Shown: positions 1 through 7,584, counted from the first letter of the stretch. The stretch: 10,578 nt of DNA from Bordetella parapertussis (GCA_943324725.2 CALPMR020000080.1:1-10578), one strand, 5' to 3'. Program-made: numbers and translations. The notes: a model not told the origin generated them from the letters alone.

Positions 1-36
1 CGGGGGTCAGGGCCGGGCCGGGGCAGGGCGGCGCGC

Positions 37-594
37 TCACCCCAGGGCTGCAGGCAGGCTGGGGCTGAGCAGCTGGCTGAGCTGCTGGATCAGATGCAGC
101 GGGGTGCCGATCAGGGCCAAGCCCGGCAGGGCCACCAGGGGGCCGATCACACTGCCGGCCAGCACTTCCAGCTTGGTATGGCCGAGGTTCTCCTTGAGCG
201 GGTTCTCCCAAAGCGAGCCGCTGATTTCGTTCCCCCCCACCAGGCTGTTGACCCGGGCGGCGGTGCGACCGGCGGCGTAGCGCACGCCGCTGGCGTCGTA
301 GAGCACCACGAAACACAGGGCCGCCGCCAGGGCGAAGAGGGGATCCTGAAAGCCCTGGCTCCAGCCGATGCCGGCGGCGGTGCCGGTCATCAGAGCCGAG
401 TGGCTCGAAGGCATGCCGCCGGTTTCGAACAGCACGGCGGGGCGCCAGTGGCCATGGAGCGCCAGTTCCACGAACAACTTCGACACCTGGGCCAGCCCGC
501 AGGCGGCCAACCCCCACCAGAGCACGGCGTTATCCAGCAGATCGCGCAGCATCAGCAGCAGGTGGCCCGAATCACTGGCAATGGCAGAGGTCAT
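37..594 (-). CDS. Divergent PAP2 family (DUF212/YuiD-type) membrane protein
   Basis: A 185-residue small membrane protein related to acid phosphatases and vanadium haloperoxidases. Conserved family blocks are visible: GGMPSSHS at residues 59-66 (counterpart of the PAP2 PSGH motif), [12 protein letters not shown] around 99-110, and [11 protein letters not shown] at 137-147 (counterpart of the third PAP2 motif, with Glu where classical enzymes have Asp). Hydrophobic stretches lie near residues 25-42, 65-100 and 143-165. The start was chosen at the ATG that overlaps the crtE stop in an ATGA arrangement; the open frame extends 24 codons further upstream, but inside crtE and without family similarity. 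The overlap implies co-transcription and translational coupling with crtE. The substrate is unknown; a lipid or isoprenoid phosphate is a guess from the neighbour. Family call is firm, activity is not. Confidence 0.9.
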   Translation of the reverse strand: MTSAIASDSGHLLLMLRDLLDNAVLWWGLAACGLAQVSKLFVELALHGHWRPAVLFETGGMPSSHSALMTGTAAGIGWSQGFQDPLFALAAALCFVVLYDASGVRYAAGRTAARVNSLVGGNEISGSLWENPLKENLGHTKLEVLAGSVIGPLVALPGLALIGTPLHLIQQLSQLLSPSLPAALG

Positions 595-1562
595 CGATCG
601 CGGCTGGTGATGTAGTCGGCCAAGGCAAGCAGAGGGGCGGCCTTGGCCTGCCCCTCGCCGGTGCACCAGGGGGCCAGGGCCGCCTTGGCCTCGGCCACCA
701 GGGCCTCGGCGCGGCGGCGCGATTCCTCCAGGCCCAGCAGCTTGGGATAGGTGGTCTTGTCGGCGGTCAGATCCTTGCCCGCCGTCTTGCCCAGCACCTC
801 GCTGCTGGCGGTGACATCGAGGATGTCATCGATGATCTGGAAGGCCAGGCCGATGCCGCGGGCGTAGGTGCCCAGGGCCGTGAGCAGGGCCTCGGAGGCG
901 CCGGCGATCTGGGCGCCGCTGATCACGCAGGCCCGCAGCAGGGCGCCAGTCTTGTGCAGATGGATGTACTCGAGCGTGTCGAGATCCACCGCCTTGCCCT
1001 CGCATTCGAGATCCACCACCTGGCCCCCCACCAGCCCCGGAGCGCCGGAGGCCAGGCTGAGCTCGCCGACGACGGCCAGCAACCGTTCAGCCGGCAGGCC
1101 GGGACTGCGCAGGGCGACCATTTCAAAGGCCCGGGTGAGCAGGGCATCGCCGGCCAGGATGGCGTTGGCCTCGCCGAAGACCTTGTGGTTGGTGGGGCGG
1201 CCGCGGCGCAGATCGTCGTTGTCCATGGCGGGCAGATCGTCATGGATCAGCGACATGGTGTGAATCATCTCCAGAGCCACCGCCGTGGGCAGGGCCAGGT
1301 CGCCATCGCCGCCGGCCAGCTCACAGGCCGCCAGACACAGGATCGGCCGCAGGCGCTTGCCGCCGGCCAGCAGCGAATAGCGCATCGCCTCCCGCAGGGA
1401 CTCGGGCCGTTCCGGACCGAGGGAGCCATCGAGGGCGCTCTCCACCCGCAACCGGGCCGCCTCCAGATAGACGGCGAAATCGAAGGGTTTCTCCAGGGGC
1501 GAATCCTGGGCTGGGGCCGCGTCCTGGGCCGGATCCTGGGCCGTGCTCACCGACGCGGTCAT
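591..1562 (-). CDS. crtE: Geranylgeranyl diphosphate synthase
   Basis: A 323-residue all-trans prenyl diphosphate synthase. It condenses isopentenyl diphosphate with allylic diphosphates to give C20 geranylgeranyl diphosphate, precursor of carotenoids and of the phytyl chain of chlorophyll and tocopherol; cytosolic or membrane-associated. Visible motifs are GGKRLRP at 67-73, the first aspartate-rich motif DDLPAMD at 108-114 with the two-residue insertion typical of bacterial and plant-type GGPP/FPP synthases, [10 protein letters not shown] near 138-147, and the second aspartate motif DDILD at 245-249 followed by LGKTAGKDL. Start at 1562 gives the usual family length; the frame is open 129 codons further upstream, but that segment is Arg/Pro/Gly-rich and lies in the intergenic region. 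The Ala/Asp/Gln-rich first 20 residues are probably disordered. A C15 product (IspA-like) cannot be excluded from motifs alone, but in cyanobacteria this branch is normally crtE. Confidence 0.93.
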   Translation of the reverse strand: MTASVSTAQDPAQDAAPAQDSPLEKPFDFAVYLEAARLRVESALDGSLGPERPESLREAMRYSLLAGGKRLRPILCLAACELAGGDGDLALPTAVALEMIHTMSLIHDDLPAMDNDDLRRGRPTNHKVFGEANAILAGDALLTRAFEMVALRSPGLPAERLLAVVGELSLASGAPGLVGGQVVDLECEGKAVDLDTLEYIHLHKTGALLRACVISGAQIAGASEALLTALGTYARGIGLAFQIIDDILDVTASSEVLGKTAGKDLTADKTTYPKLLGLEESRRRAEALVAEAKAALAPWCTGEGQAKAAPLLALADYITSRDR

Positions 1563-1897
1563 GGGGGACTGAAGGCTCGGCGGCGATTCTCGCAGCCTGC
1601 CCCCCGAGAGCGATCGGCGGCTTAACAGGGCGGCGCAGCCCGGCCGGCGCTGCAGGCCACCCCGCGGCGCCCCGGCCCTGGCCACCTCAGCCCTGCGAAA
1701 GCAGCCAGAAAACCGGGAATTTCCAGAACCAATGGCGGAACGATCACGCCCTGGTCCGTGGCTCCGGAGGTCGCGGCCGGATGGATCGAGAACCTGTGGA
1801 GGCGGATCCTGTGGAGGGAGAGCGGAGCTCTGCTGGCCGTCCGGCCCCCTGGCCTGGGGTCGGCGGAATCCCGGACTCAGACCAGGCCTGGCCTGGC
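1563..1897. other. Intergenic region between folD and crtE
   Basis: A 335-base stretch without a convincing gene. Open frames crossing it are Arg/Pro/Gly-rich and show no family similarity. It should hold the crtE promoter on the minus strand; the only AT-richer patch is about 1700-1736, roughly 140-175 bases upstream of the crtE ATG, but I see no clear -10/-35 pair. It also holds a two-copy 15-base direct repeat (1790-1819). A second 10-base repeat, ctcagaccag, occurs at 1876-1885 and 1897-1906, the latter copy crossing the folD stop codon. No GC stem followed by a T-run was found that would terminate folD. Confidence 0.6.
1790..1819. repeat. Two tandem copies of a 15-base repeat upstream of crtE
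   Basis: Copy one (1790-1804) is gaacctgtggaggcg and copy two (1805-1819) is gatcctgtggaggga; 12 of 15 positions match, with the core cctgtggagg identical. The copies lie end to end about 230 bases upstream of the crtE start and about 80-110 bases past the folD stop. It may be a binding site, but there is no independent support for a function. Confidence 0.5.
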
Positions 1898-2782
1898 TCA
1901 GACCAGCAGATCTTCCAGCGGTGCCCCATCGACGCCGTGGCGGCGGCACCAGGCCAGCACCGTGTTGACGAGCAGCATGGCCACGGTCATCGGGCCGACG
2001 CCACCGGGCACCGGCGAGATGGCGCTGGCGATCGGCTCCACCTCCTCAAAGCGCACATCGCCGCAGAGGCCACCCTCCGGCCGGCGATGGATGCCCACAT
2101 CCACCACCACCGCCCCCGGCGTCACGTGCTCGGCGCCGATCAGGCGCGGCCGGCCCGCCGCCACCACCAGCACCTCCGCCTGGCGCGTCAACGCCGCCAG
2201 ATCAGCCGTGCGCGAGTGGGCGACGCTGACGGTGGCATTCGCCGCCTGCAGCATCAGGGCCATCGGCTGGCCCACCAGGATGCTGCGGCCCACGACCACG
2301 GCCCGCTTGCCGGCCAGCTCCACCCCCGCCGCCGCCAGCAGGGCCATCACTCCCGCCGGAGTGCAGCTGCGCGGACCCGTCTCCCCCTTGAGCAGGCGGC
2401 CCAGATTGAGGCTGTGCAGGCCATCGGCGTCCTTGTCGGGATCGATGGCCGCCAGCAGGGGGCCCTCCTCCAGGCCGCCCGGCAGGGGCAATTGCAGCAG
2501 GATGCCGTCCACCTGGGGATCGGCGTTCAGCCGCTGGATCTGCTCCAGCACCGCCGCAGCCGCGGTGTCGGCGTCCAGGTGGGCGCCGAGATTGCGGATG
2601 CCGACGCGGCTGCAGGCCTTCTCCTTGTTGGCCACGTAGACGCCACTGGCTGGGTCGTCGCCGACCCGCAGCACGGCCAGGCCCGGCGGGCGAGCCGCCA
2701 GCGGCAACCCCGCCGTGATCACGCCGATCAGGCGTTGCTCGATCACGGCCGCAAGGTGCCGTCCATCCAGCAGAGTGGCCAT
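1898..2782 (-). CDS. folD: Bifunctional methylenetetrahydrofolate dehydrogenase / methenyltetrahydrofolate cyclohydrolase
   Basis: A 294-residue cytosolic FolD. It interconverts 5,10-methylene-THF, 5,10-methenyl-THF and 10-formyl-THF using NADP, supplying purine and formyl-methionine synthesis. Family signatures appear in order: YVANKEKAC at 49-57 with the catalytic Lys53, [11 protein letters not shown] at 91-101, [10 protein letters not shown] at 114-123, CTPAGV at 140-145, the nucleotide-binding GRSILVGQP at 165-173, HSRT at 189-192, VVDVGIHR at 226-233, GDVRFEEV at 241-248, and [10 protein letters not shown] at 257-266. Length is normal. The start at 2782 ([12 protein letters not shown]) matches the usual N-terminus; in-frame upstream codons reach back into the divergent neighbour and look non-coding. 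The residue before CTP is Ser where many FolDs have Pro, which is not expected to matter. It lies upstream of crtE on the same strand, but the 335-base gap makes a shared transcript uncertain. Confidence 0.96.
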   Translation of the reverse strand: MATLLDGRHLAAVIEQRLIGVITAGLPLAARPPGLAVLRVGDDPASGVYVANKEKACSRVGIRNLGAHLDADTAAAAVLEQIQRLNADPQVDGILLQLPLPGGLEEGPLLAAIDPDKDADGLHSLNLGRLLKGETGPRSCTPAGVMALLAAAGVELAGKRAVVVGRSILVGQPMALMLQAANATVSVAHSRTADLAALTRQAEVLVVAAGRPRLIGAEHVTPGAVVVDVGIHRRPEGGLCGDVRFEEVEPIASAISPVPGGVGPMTVAMLLVNTVLAWCRRHGVDGAPLEDLLV

Positions 2783-2876
2783 GTGATCAGAGATCGGGCT
2801 GTCCGGCACCAGCATGGCCCCTGGGAGAACCCTGCCGTCTTTGCCACCGCTAGCGTTTTCGTTCCTGTTCCGATCC
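2783..2876. promoter_or_regulatory. Divergent promoter region between folD and the 7TM-HD gene
   Basis: The 94 bases between two outward-facing start codons must hold or border both promoters. A slightly AT-richer patch (tagcgttttcgttcctgttc, 2851-2870) stands out and a TTGCCA at 2841-2846 resembles a -35 box, but no matching -10 is seen at the right spacing. The role is inferred from gene orientation only. Confidence 0.35.
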
Positions 2877-4976
2877 ATGGCCAACGGCCTCCGGCGGCTC
2901 CGATCCCTGTGGCGCAGCCTGTTGCGGCTGGAGCGACCCCGCCTGGCGATCGTGGCCTGGCGCACCGGCGGCATGGGGGCCGTGGTGCTGGCCTGCCTGC
3001 TGGTGGCCCTGCTGACCAGCTGGCCCTGGCTGGTGGAGCCCAGCCTGCGGCCCGGTCTGCCGGCCCCCTTCACCGTCCGGGCACCCAAGGACGCCACGGT
3101 GATGGACAGTGCGGCCCTGGAGCAGCGGCGCAGCCAGATGATGCCCCGCACCCAGGTGCAGGTGGTGGATGAACGGGCCAGCCGCCAACTGCAGAACGCC
3201 CTCGATCACAGCCTCACCCAGGTGCAGCAGCAACGGGCCAGCCAGCCAGCCCGTGTCGACCCGCTCAATCTCAGCGCCAGCGAGCGGCAATGGCTGCAGC
3301 ACCTCAGCCCCAGCCAGCTGGTGGCCTGGGAGCGGGCCGTGCGCCAGGCCCAGCTGCGCATGCTCAGCCAGGGGGTGGTGGCCAACGTCGCTGATGAGCC
3401 TCTGCTCGAGGCCGCCGATCTGCAGCTGGAGGATCAAGCGGTGCCGGGGCGGAGCCTGGGCAGTCGCCTGATCGCCGCCAGCCTGGAGGGACGCACCAAC
3501 CTGCGCAGTGACACCTTCCTCAGCCAGCGGCGCATTGAAGAACTGGTCAGCCAGCACGGTCTGCCGACGATCACCGTCCGCCAGGGCGATCTGATCACCC
3601 GCCAGGGCGAGCTGATCAGCTCCCAGGCCTTCGATGTGCTCGATTACTTCGGCCTGATCAACCGCCGCCCCCGCCCCCTGCCCTGGCTGGGCCACTTCAG
3701 CGAAGCCCTGGCCGCCTGCACCGTGATGCTGCTGGTGATGCGGCGCTGGCGGGCCAGCCTGGAGCCGCGCCAGGCCCTGCTGGCCCTGGCGATGCTGCTG
3801 ACGGTGCAGGGCTTCAAGCTGGTGCTCGGTGTCCATGCCAGCCCGCTGGCCCTGCTCGTGCCACCCACGCTGCTGCTGGCCCAGGGGCTGGGCACGGTGG
3901 CGGGACTGGCCTGGCTGGCGGTGGCCAGCCTGATCTGGCCCTATCCCCTCGATGGGCTGCTCGAATGCCGCCTGGCGGTCGCCGCCCTGGTGGCGGTGCT
4001 GGCGGCCCTGCTGGCCGGACGCCAGCGCAACCGGGCCCAGCTGCTGCAGCTGGCGGTGCTGCTGCCCCTGGGGGCCATGCTCAGCCAACTGCTGGTGATC
4101 CAGCTGAGCAGCTGGATCGGCCGGGGCAGCGGCGCTCCAGGCCACTGGCCCCGGGGCAATGATCTGTTCAGCGAAGCCCTGATCGTGGGGGGCCTGTTGA
4201 TGGCCGGCCTGATCCTGGCGCCCCTGGTGGAGAGCTTCTTCGGCCTGCTCACCCGCGCCAGGCTGATGGAACTGGCCGATCTGGAGAGGCCCCTGCTGCG
4301 ACGTCTCTCCACCGAGGCACCGGGCACCTTCGAGCACACCCTGATGATCTGCGGCCTGGCGGAGGAGGGGGCCCGGGCCATCCAGGCCGATGTCGATCTG
4401 ATCCGCACCGGGGCGCTATACCACGATGTCGGCAAGCTGCACGGTCCCCAGTGGTTCATCGAGAACCAGGATGAAAGTCTCGGCAATCCCCACGACCGCC
4501 TCGACGATCCGCTCGCCAGCGCCGCCATTTTGCAGGCCCATGTCGACGAGGGTCTGAAGCTGGCCCGGCGCTACCGGCTGCCCCGGCCGCTGGCCGACTT
4601 CATCCCCGAGCATCAGGGCATGCTGAAGATGGGCTACTTCCTGCATCAGGCCCGCGAACGGGATCCCGCCATCCCGGAGCAACGCTTCCGCTACCGCGGG
4701 CCGATCCCCCGCAGCCGCGAAACGGCGATTCTGATGCTGGCCGACGGCTGCGAGGCCGCCCTGCGCTCGCTGCCGCCGGGCACCACCGAGGAGCAGGCCC
4801 GGACCATGGTGCGGCGCATCGTCGAGGCCCGCCAGAGCGATGGCCAACTGGCCGGCAGCGGCATCGGCAGGGCCGAACTGGAACTGGTGATCCGGGCCTT
4901 CGTGCGGGTATGGAAGCGCATGCGCCATCGCCGCATCCCCTACCCGATGCCGGCCCGCAAGGCGTTCAGCGCCTGA
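2877..4976 (+). CDS. 7TM-HD family protein, PgpH-type (putative c-di-AMP phosphodiesterase)
   Basis: A 699-residue membrane protein. Order of parts: first membrane helix about 33-52, extracytoplasmic 7TMR-HDED-type domain about 55-265 (Gln-rich and helical), a cluster of membrane helices between about 272 and 452, then a cytoplasmic HD domain about 480-655. HD residues visible are His487 (FEHTLM), His516-Asp517 (YHDVGK), His555 (AHVDEG), His579 (PEHQG) and Asp623 (MLADGCEA). Characterised relatives (Listeria PgpH) hydrolyse c-di-AMP, which governs potassium and osmotic balance; cyanobacteria also make c-di-AMP. At the residue after His579 this protein has Gln580 where PgpH has a second His. 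The start at 2877 (MANGLRRL) was preferred because the alternative ATG at 2814 adds 21 residues close to the divergent folD start; it remains possible. No Shine-Dalgarno is visible. Family call is strong; activity and substrate are inferred. Confidence 0.9.
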   Translation: MANGLRRLRSLWRSLLRLERPRLAIVAWRTGGMGAVVLACLLVALLTSWPWLVEPSLRPGLPAPFTVRAPKDATVMDSAALEQRRSQMMPRTQVQVVDERASRQLQNALDHSLTQVQQQRASQPARVDPLNLSASERQWLQHLSPSQLVAWERAVRQAQLRMLSQGVVANVADEPLLEAADLQLEDQAVPGRSLGSRLIAASLEGRTNLRSDTFLSQRRIEELVSQHGLPTITVRQGDLITRQGELISSQAFDVLDYFGLINRRPRPLPWLGHFSEALAACTVMLLVMRRWRASLEPRQALLALAMLLTVQGFKLVLGVHASPLALLVPPTLLLAQGLGTVAGLAWLAVASLIWPYPLDGLLECRLAVAALVAVLAALLAGRQRNRAQLLQLAVLLPLGAMLSQLLVIQLSSWIGRGSGAPGHWPRGNDLFSEALIVGGLLMAGLILAPLVESFFGLLTRARLMELADLERPLLRRLSTEAPGTFEHTLMICGLAEEGARAIQADVDLIRTGALYHDVGKLHGPQWFIENQDESLGNPHDRLDDPLASAAILQAHVDEGLKLARRYRLPRPLADFIPEHQGMLKMGYFLHQARERDPAIPEQRFRYRGPIPRSRETAILMLADGCEAALRSLPPGTTEEQARTMVRRIVEARQSDGQLAGSGIGRAELELVIRAFVRVWKRMRHRRIPYPMPARKAFSA

Positions 4977-4986
4977 GGGGGCCGCT

Positions 4987-5286
4987 TCAGAAACCGCGCC
5001 AGAGCTTGGCTCCTTCACTGGCCCGCATCGAGCTGATCTTGCGTTCCAGCACCGTGATCGCCGGCACCAGGGTGATGGCGTTGGCGACGATCAGGGGGCC
5101 GTCGTGGGTGATCAGGCCGTAGAGCCCCCAGAGGGTGATGCCCAGGGTGAACAGCACGTACATCGGCAGGGAGATGCCGCTGGTGTCCCGGCTGCGCACG
5201 GTCTTGATCGCCTGGGGAAAGAAGCTCAAGGTGGTGAGCGTGGCCGCTCCGTAGCCCAGCAAGGTCACGGGCAGCGGATGGGCCAT
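4987..5286 (-). CDS. SemiSWEET-type small sugar transporter (MtN3/PQ-loop family)
   Basis: A 99-residue inner-membrane protein with three predicted helices (about 7-25, 41-60, 64-80), the length and topology of bacterial SemiSWEETs, which dimerise to form a passive sugar carrier. Diagnostic features are the PQ pair at 24-25 in LSFFPQAIKTV, DTSGISLPMYVLFTLGITLWGLYG at 34-57 (split: DTSGISLP, then FTLG, then W53 and YG), and Asn69 in VANAITL, which matches the substrate-pocket Asn of the family. The start at 5286 gives a typical N-terminus; the frame runs 35 codons further upstream but in Arg-rich non-family sequence. It ends 10 bases from the convergent 7TM-HD gene and is divergent from the ATP-grasp gene, so it is likely monocistronic. 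Sugar specificity cannot be read from the sequence. Confidence 0.88.
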   Translation of the reverse strand: MAHPLPVTLLGYGAATLTTLSFFPQAIKTVRSRDTSGISLPMYVLFTLGITLWGLYGLITHDGPLIVANAITLVPAITVLERKISSMRASEGAKLWRGF

Positions 5287-5399
5287 TGGAGGGGGGCGGC
5301 GACAGCGGCATCGGTAATCTGCCTTCCAATGGGTCGATCCCACAACCCGGACCGGCTCCCTTGCGGGCGCTGACCCCAGTCTCCCTGTCACCGAGCAGC
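5287..5399. promoter_or_regulatory. Divergent promoter region between SemiSWEET and ATP-grasp genes
   Basis: A 113-base gap between divergent starts, so promoters for both are expected here. An 8-base inverted repeat is present: ccattgga (5283-5290, touching the SemiSWEET start codon) and tccaatgg (5325-5332), 34 bases apart. A TAATCT at 5315-5320 resembles a -10 box for the plus strand, but no -35 accompanies it. The function is inferred from orientation. Confidence 0.35.
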
Positions 5400-6929
5400 A
5401 TGAGCAGCGAATCCAAAGCCTCCATAACCCAGAGCTTTGCCGAGCTGCAGGCCCAGTTGCGGCCCGAATGGGGCCGCGAACATGACGGCAACGGCGTCGA
5501 TTTTGACCTGTTGATGCTGCCCTCGCTGTCGGTCGACCGGGCCCAGCTCGAGCTGGTCACCGGAGCCCACAACTACGAGGAGCGGCAGCTCTTCTCCCTG
5601 ATCCGGCTGCGGGATCCCGGCGTGCGGATGATCTACGTCACCAGCAAGCTGCTGCCCGATCTGGTCGTGGATGCGGTGCTGGAGCTGCTGCCCGGTATGC
5701 CCGCCTCCCATGCCCGCAAGCGGCTGCACCTGTTTGACACCGACGATGCCTCCAGCCGGCCGCTGACCGAAAAGCTGCTGGAGCGCCCCGCCCTGCTGGC
5801 CCGCATCAAGGAGCTGCTCAGGCCTGGCCGCAGCTTCATCGCCTGCTACGTGGTCACCGAGCTGGAAAAGCGCCTCTCCGAGCTGCTGCAGGTGCCGCTG
5901 CTGGGCACTGATCCGGCTCTGGGCTACTGGGGCAGCAAGGCGGGCAGCCGCGAGCTGTTCGCCCGCTGCGGCGTACCCCATCCGCCCGGCAGCGGCCTGG
6001 TGCATGACCTCGACGGCCTGGCGGAGGTGACGGCGGAGCTGTGGGAGGCCCATCCGGATCTGCAACGCTGCGTCGTCAAGCTCAACCAGGGCTTCAGCGG
6101 CGAGGGCAACGCGCCGCTGGAGCTCGAGCCCCTGGCCCTGGCCGAACGCAGCCCGGCCGAACGCCGCCGGCTGTTGCGCCAGGCGCTGGAAAGCCTGCCG
6201 ATGCCGCCGCCCCAGTGGCGGCAACTGCTGGCCGAGCAGGGAGCCCTGGTGGAGGCTTGGCTGCTGGGGGGCGACGAGCTCAGCTCCCCCAGCGTCCAGG
6301 GCACGATCCACCCCGGCGGTGACGTCGAGGTGCTCTCCACCCACGAGCAGATCCTCGGCGGAGCCAGCGGCCAGACCTACCTGGGCTGCCGCTTCCCGGC
6401 CGAAGAGCCCTACCGGCTTGAGCTGATGCGCCATGGCCGCGCGGTCGGCGAGGCCCTGGCCGCCGAGGGAGCACTGGAGCGCTATGCCGTCGATTTCATT
6501 GCCCGTCGCTTCGGCGATCACTGGGATGTGCAGGCGATCGAGGTGAACCTGCGCCAGGGGGGAACCACCCACCCCTTCATGGCCCTGCGGGCGATCACCA
6601 ACGGCGATCTCGACCCGCTCAGCGGCCGGTTCCTCTCCCCCAGCGGCCAGCCGCTGCACTACGTCGCCACCGACAACCTCTGCGATCCACGCCTGCGGGG
6701 CCTGCTGCCCCTCGACCTGGTGGACATCGTGGCGGAGGCCGGGCTGCACTACGACCCGGCCCGACTGCGGGGCAGTGTCTTCCATCTGCTCGGCTGCCTG
6801 TCGGAGTTCGGCAAACTGGGCATGACCTGCCTGGGGGACAGCGCCGTCACGGCCCAGGCCGTCTACGACGAAACCCGGCTGGCCCTGCTGGCGGGCGGAG
6901 CGGCCCGTTCCCTTTCGGCCGAGCGCTGA
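5400..6929 (+). CDS. PGM1-related ATP-grasp peptide/amine ligase-like protein
   Basis: A 509-residue cytosolic ATP-grasp protein resembling the group annotated as peptide ligase PGM1-related; PGM1 of Streptomyces joins an amino-acid-like nucleophile to a peptide in pheganomycin synthesis. Layout: an N-terminal pre-ATP-grasp region about 35-190 (IYVTSKLLPD, RLHLFDTDD, VPLLGTDPALGYWGSK), the ATP-grasp fold about 190-400 with CVVKLNQGFSGEGN at 224-237 (Lys227 and a Gly-rich loop), VEAWL at 284-288, VDFIARR at 364-370, and the metal/substrate block AIEVNLRQGGTTHPF at 379-393 (Glu381, Asn383, Arg385), then a C-terminal domain about 415-495. All expected catalytic positions look intact. The ATG at 5400 was chosen; the frame is open back to a TTG at 5286 but the extra 38 residues are low-complexity. 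No precursor peptide or other biosynthetic gene is adjacent. Substrates are unknown. Confidence 0.82.
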   Translation: MSSESKASITQSFAELQAQLRPEWGREHDGNGVDFDLLMLPSLSVDRAQLELVTGAHNYEERQLFSLIRLRDPGVRMIYVTSKLLPDLVVDAVLELLPGMPASHARKRLHLFDTDDASSRPLTEKLLERPALLARIKELLRPGRSFIACYVVTELEKRLSELLQVPLLGTDPALGYWGSKAGSRELFARCGVPHPPGSGLVHDLDGLAEVTAELWEAHPDLQRCVVKLNQGFSGEGNAPLELEPLALAERSPAERRRLLRQALESLPMPPPQWRQLLAEQGALVEAWLLGGDELSSPSVQGTIHPGGDVEVLSTHEQILGGASGQTYLGCRFPAEEPYRLELMRHGRAVGEALAAEGALERYAVDFIARRFGDHWDVQAIEVNLRQGGTTHPFMALRAITNGDLDPLSGRFLSPSGQPLHYVATDNLCDPRLRGLLPLDLVDIVAEAGLHYDPARLRGSVFHLLGCLSEFGKLGMTCLGDSAVTAQAVYDETRLALLAGGAARSLSAER

Positions 6930-6938
6930 GCGCTCGGC
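6918..6938 (+). terminator. Perfect stem-loop with the ATP-grasp stop codon in its loop
   Basis: Arms gccgagcgc (6918-6926) and gcgctcggc (6930-6938) are fully complementary over 9 bases; the three-base loop is exactly the TGA stop codon (6927-6929). There is no T-run after it, so it is not a textbook intrinsic terminator. It could stabilise the 3' end or slow ribosomes at the stop. The structure is seen; the role is inferred. Confidence 0.5.
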
Positions 6939-6950
6939 GCTGAACGCTCG
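6923..6950. repeat. 14-base tandem duplication across the ATP-grasp stop codon
   Basis: Copy one (6923-6936) is gcgctgagcgctcg and copy two (6937-6950) is gcgctgaacgctcg, differing at one base and directly adjacent. Each copy contains a TGA, but the second is in a different frame. The duplication also gives the hairpin's left arm a second possible partner (cgctcgg at 6945-6951). Confidence 0.75.
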
Positions 6951-6952
6951 GA

Positions 6953-6980
6953 GCCTTGGCGAGGCCGTGGCGGCCAAGGC
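6953..6980 (+). terminator. Second stem-loop downstream of the ATP-grasp gene
   Basis: Perfect 8-base arms gccttggc (6953-6960) and gccaaggc (6973-6980) flank a 12-base loop. It lies 70 bases before the next start codon and has no following T-run. With the hairpin at the stop codon it may separate the ATP-grasp transcript from the next gene. Confidence 0.35.
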
Positions 6981-7050
6981 CCGGCCGTGGTCAGAGGCGG
7001 AGCGTGGCAGCAGAATCCTGGCAACGTGATTTTGGCCCCGGCAGCGCAAC

Positions 7051-7572
7051 ATGGCCCCCTCCCACCCACGCAACGGAGCCCCGGATCGCGACAGCAACGG
7101 CGGCGAAGGCAGCCGAGGCCAACGCCGAGCGGGCGGCCAGCCCCAGTGGCTGGCCTGGGTGCAGCTCAGCATCAGCACCATGCTGGTGGTGCTGTTTCTG
7201 GTGGTGCTCACCAAGGTGCGGGAGCAGGCCACCAGCATCGGCGAGCTGGAGCAGAAGCTCAGCACGATCGAGAATTCGCGCTCCCAGGACCGCACCACAG
7301 CGATGGAACAACAGCTGGAGTCGATGATCCAGCGGTTGCAATCGGTCGAAAAGCTCAGCGATCAACTGCGCAATGTCGATCGTCAGCAGCAGGCCCTCAA
7401 ACAAGATCTTCAGCAACTGCGCAGCATCCCGAGGCCCACGTTTGAAGCCCCCGGCGAGTCGCCCAGTCCAATGCCGACACCCCTGGCTCCCAACCCCTCT
7501 CGCCCCTCCACCCTGCCGGGATCACCGAGACCGAGCGCCACCCTGCTGCGCCCGCCAACGGGCAATTTCTGA
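7051..7572 (+). CDS. Unrecognised single-pass membrane protein with coiled coil and Pro-rich tail
   Basis: I do not recognise a family. The 173-residue product has a polar Gly/Arg-rich N-terminus (1-32), one strongly hydrophobic helix (about 33-54, WLAWVQLSISTMLVVLFLVV), a Gln/Glu/Leu-rich probable coiled coil (about 57-127) and a Pro/Ser-rich tail (about 127-170). Basic residues before the helix (SRGQRRAGG) predict a cytoplasmic N-terminus and an extracytoplasmic coiled coil. This layout is shared by many cell-envelope and division-associated bitopic proteins, but nothing points to one of them. The ATG at 7051 was chosen; no good Shine-Dalgarno is visible. It follows the ATP-grasp gene on the same strand after 121 bases with two stem-loops, so co-transcription is uncertain. 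The coherent architecture favours a real gene, but its existence is less certain than that of its neighbours. Confidence 0.7.
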   Translation: MAPSHPRNGAPDRDSNGGEGSRGQRRAGGQPQWLAWVQLSISTMLVVLFLVVLTKVREQATSIGELEQKLSTIENSRSQDRTTAMEQQLESMIQRLQSVEKLSDQLRNVDRQQQALKQDLQQLRSIPRPTFEAPGESPSPMPTPLAPNPSRPSTLPGSPRPSATLLRPPTGNF

Positions 7573-7584
7573 CCATCGCCGATC

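Noticed and set aside
1..36. Possible start of another gene downstream of the divergent-PAP2 gene
   Set aside because: Only 36 G/C-rich bases are visible, too few to judge.
1876..1906. 10-base direct repeat ctcagaccag, one copy over the folD stop
   Set aside because: Only two copies 21 bases apart around a ccaggcctgg palindrome; short GC-rich repeats of this kind are common here and there is no T-run for termination.
1898..4337. Long reading frames antisense to the 7TM-HD gene
   Set aside because: They are Gln/His/Ala-rich, typical mirror frames of GC-rich coding DNA, while the plus-strand frame carries clear family motifs.
5388..7298. 636-codon minus-strand frame opposite the ATP-grasp gene
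   Set aside because: Low-complexity Gln/Gly/Ala composition and no domains; the plus-strand protein has intact ATP-grasp motifs.
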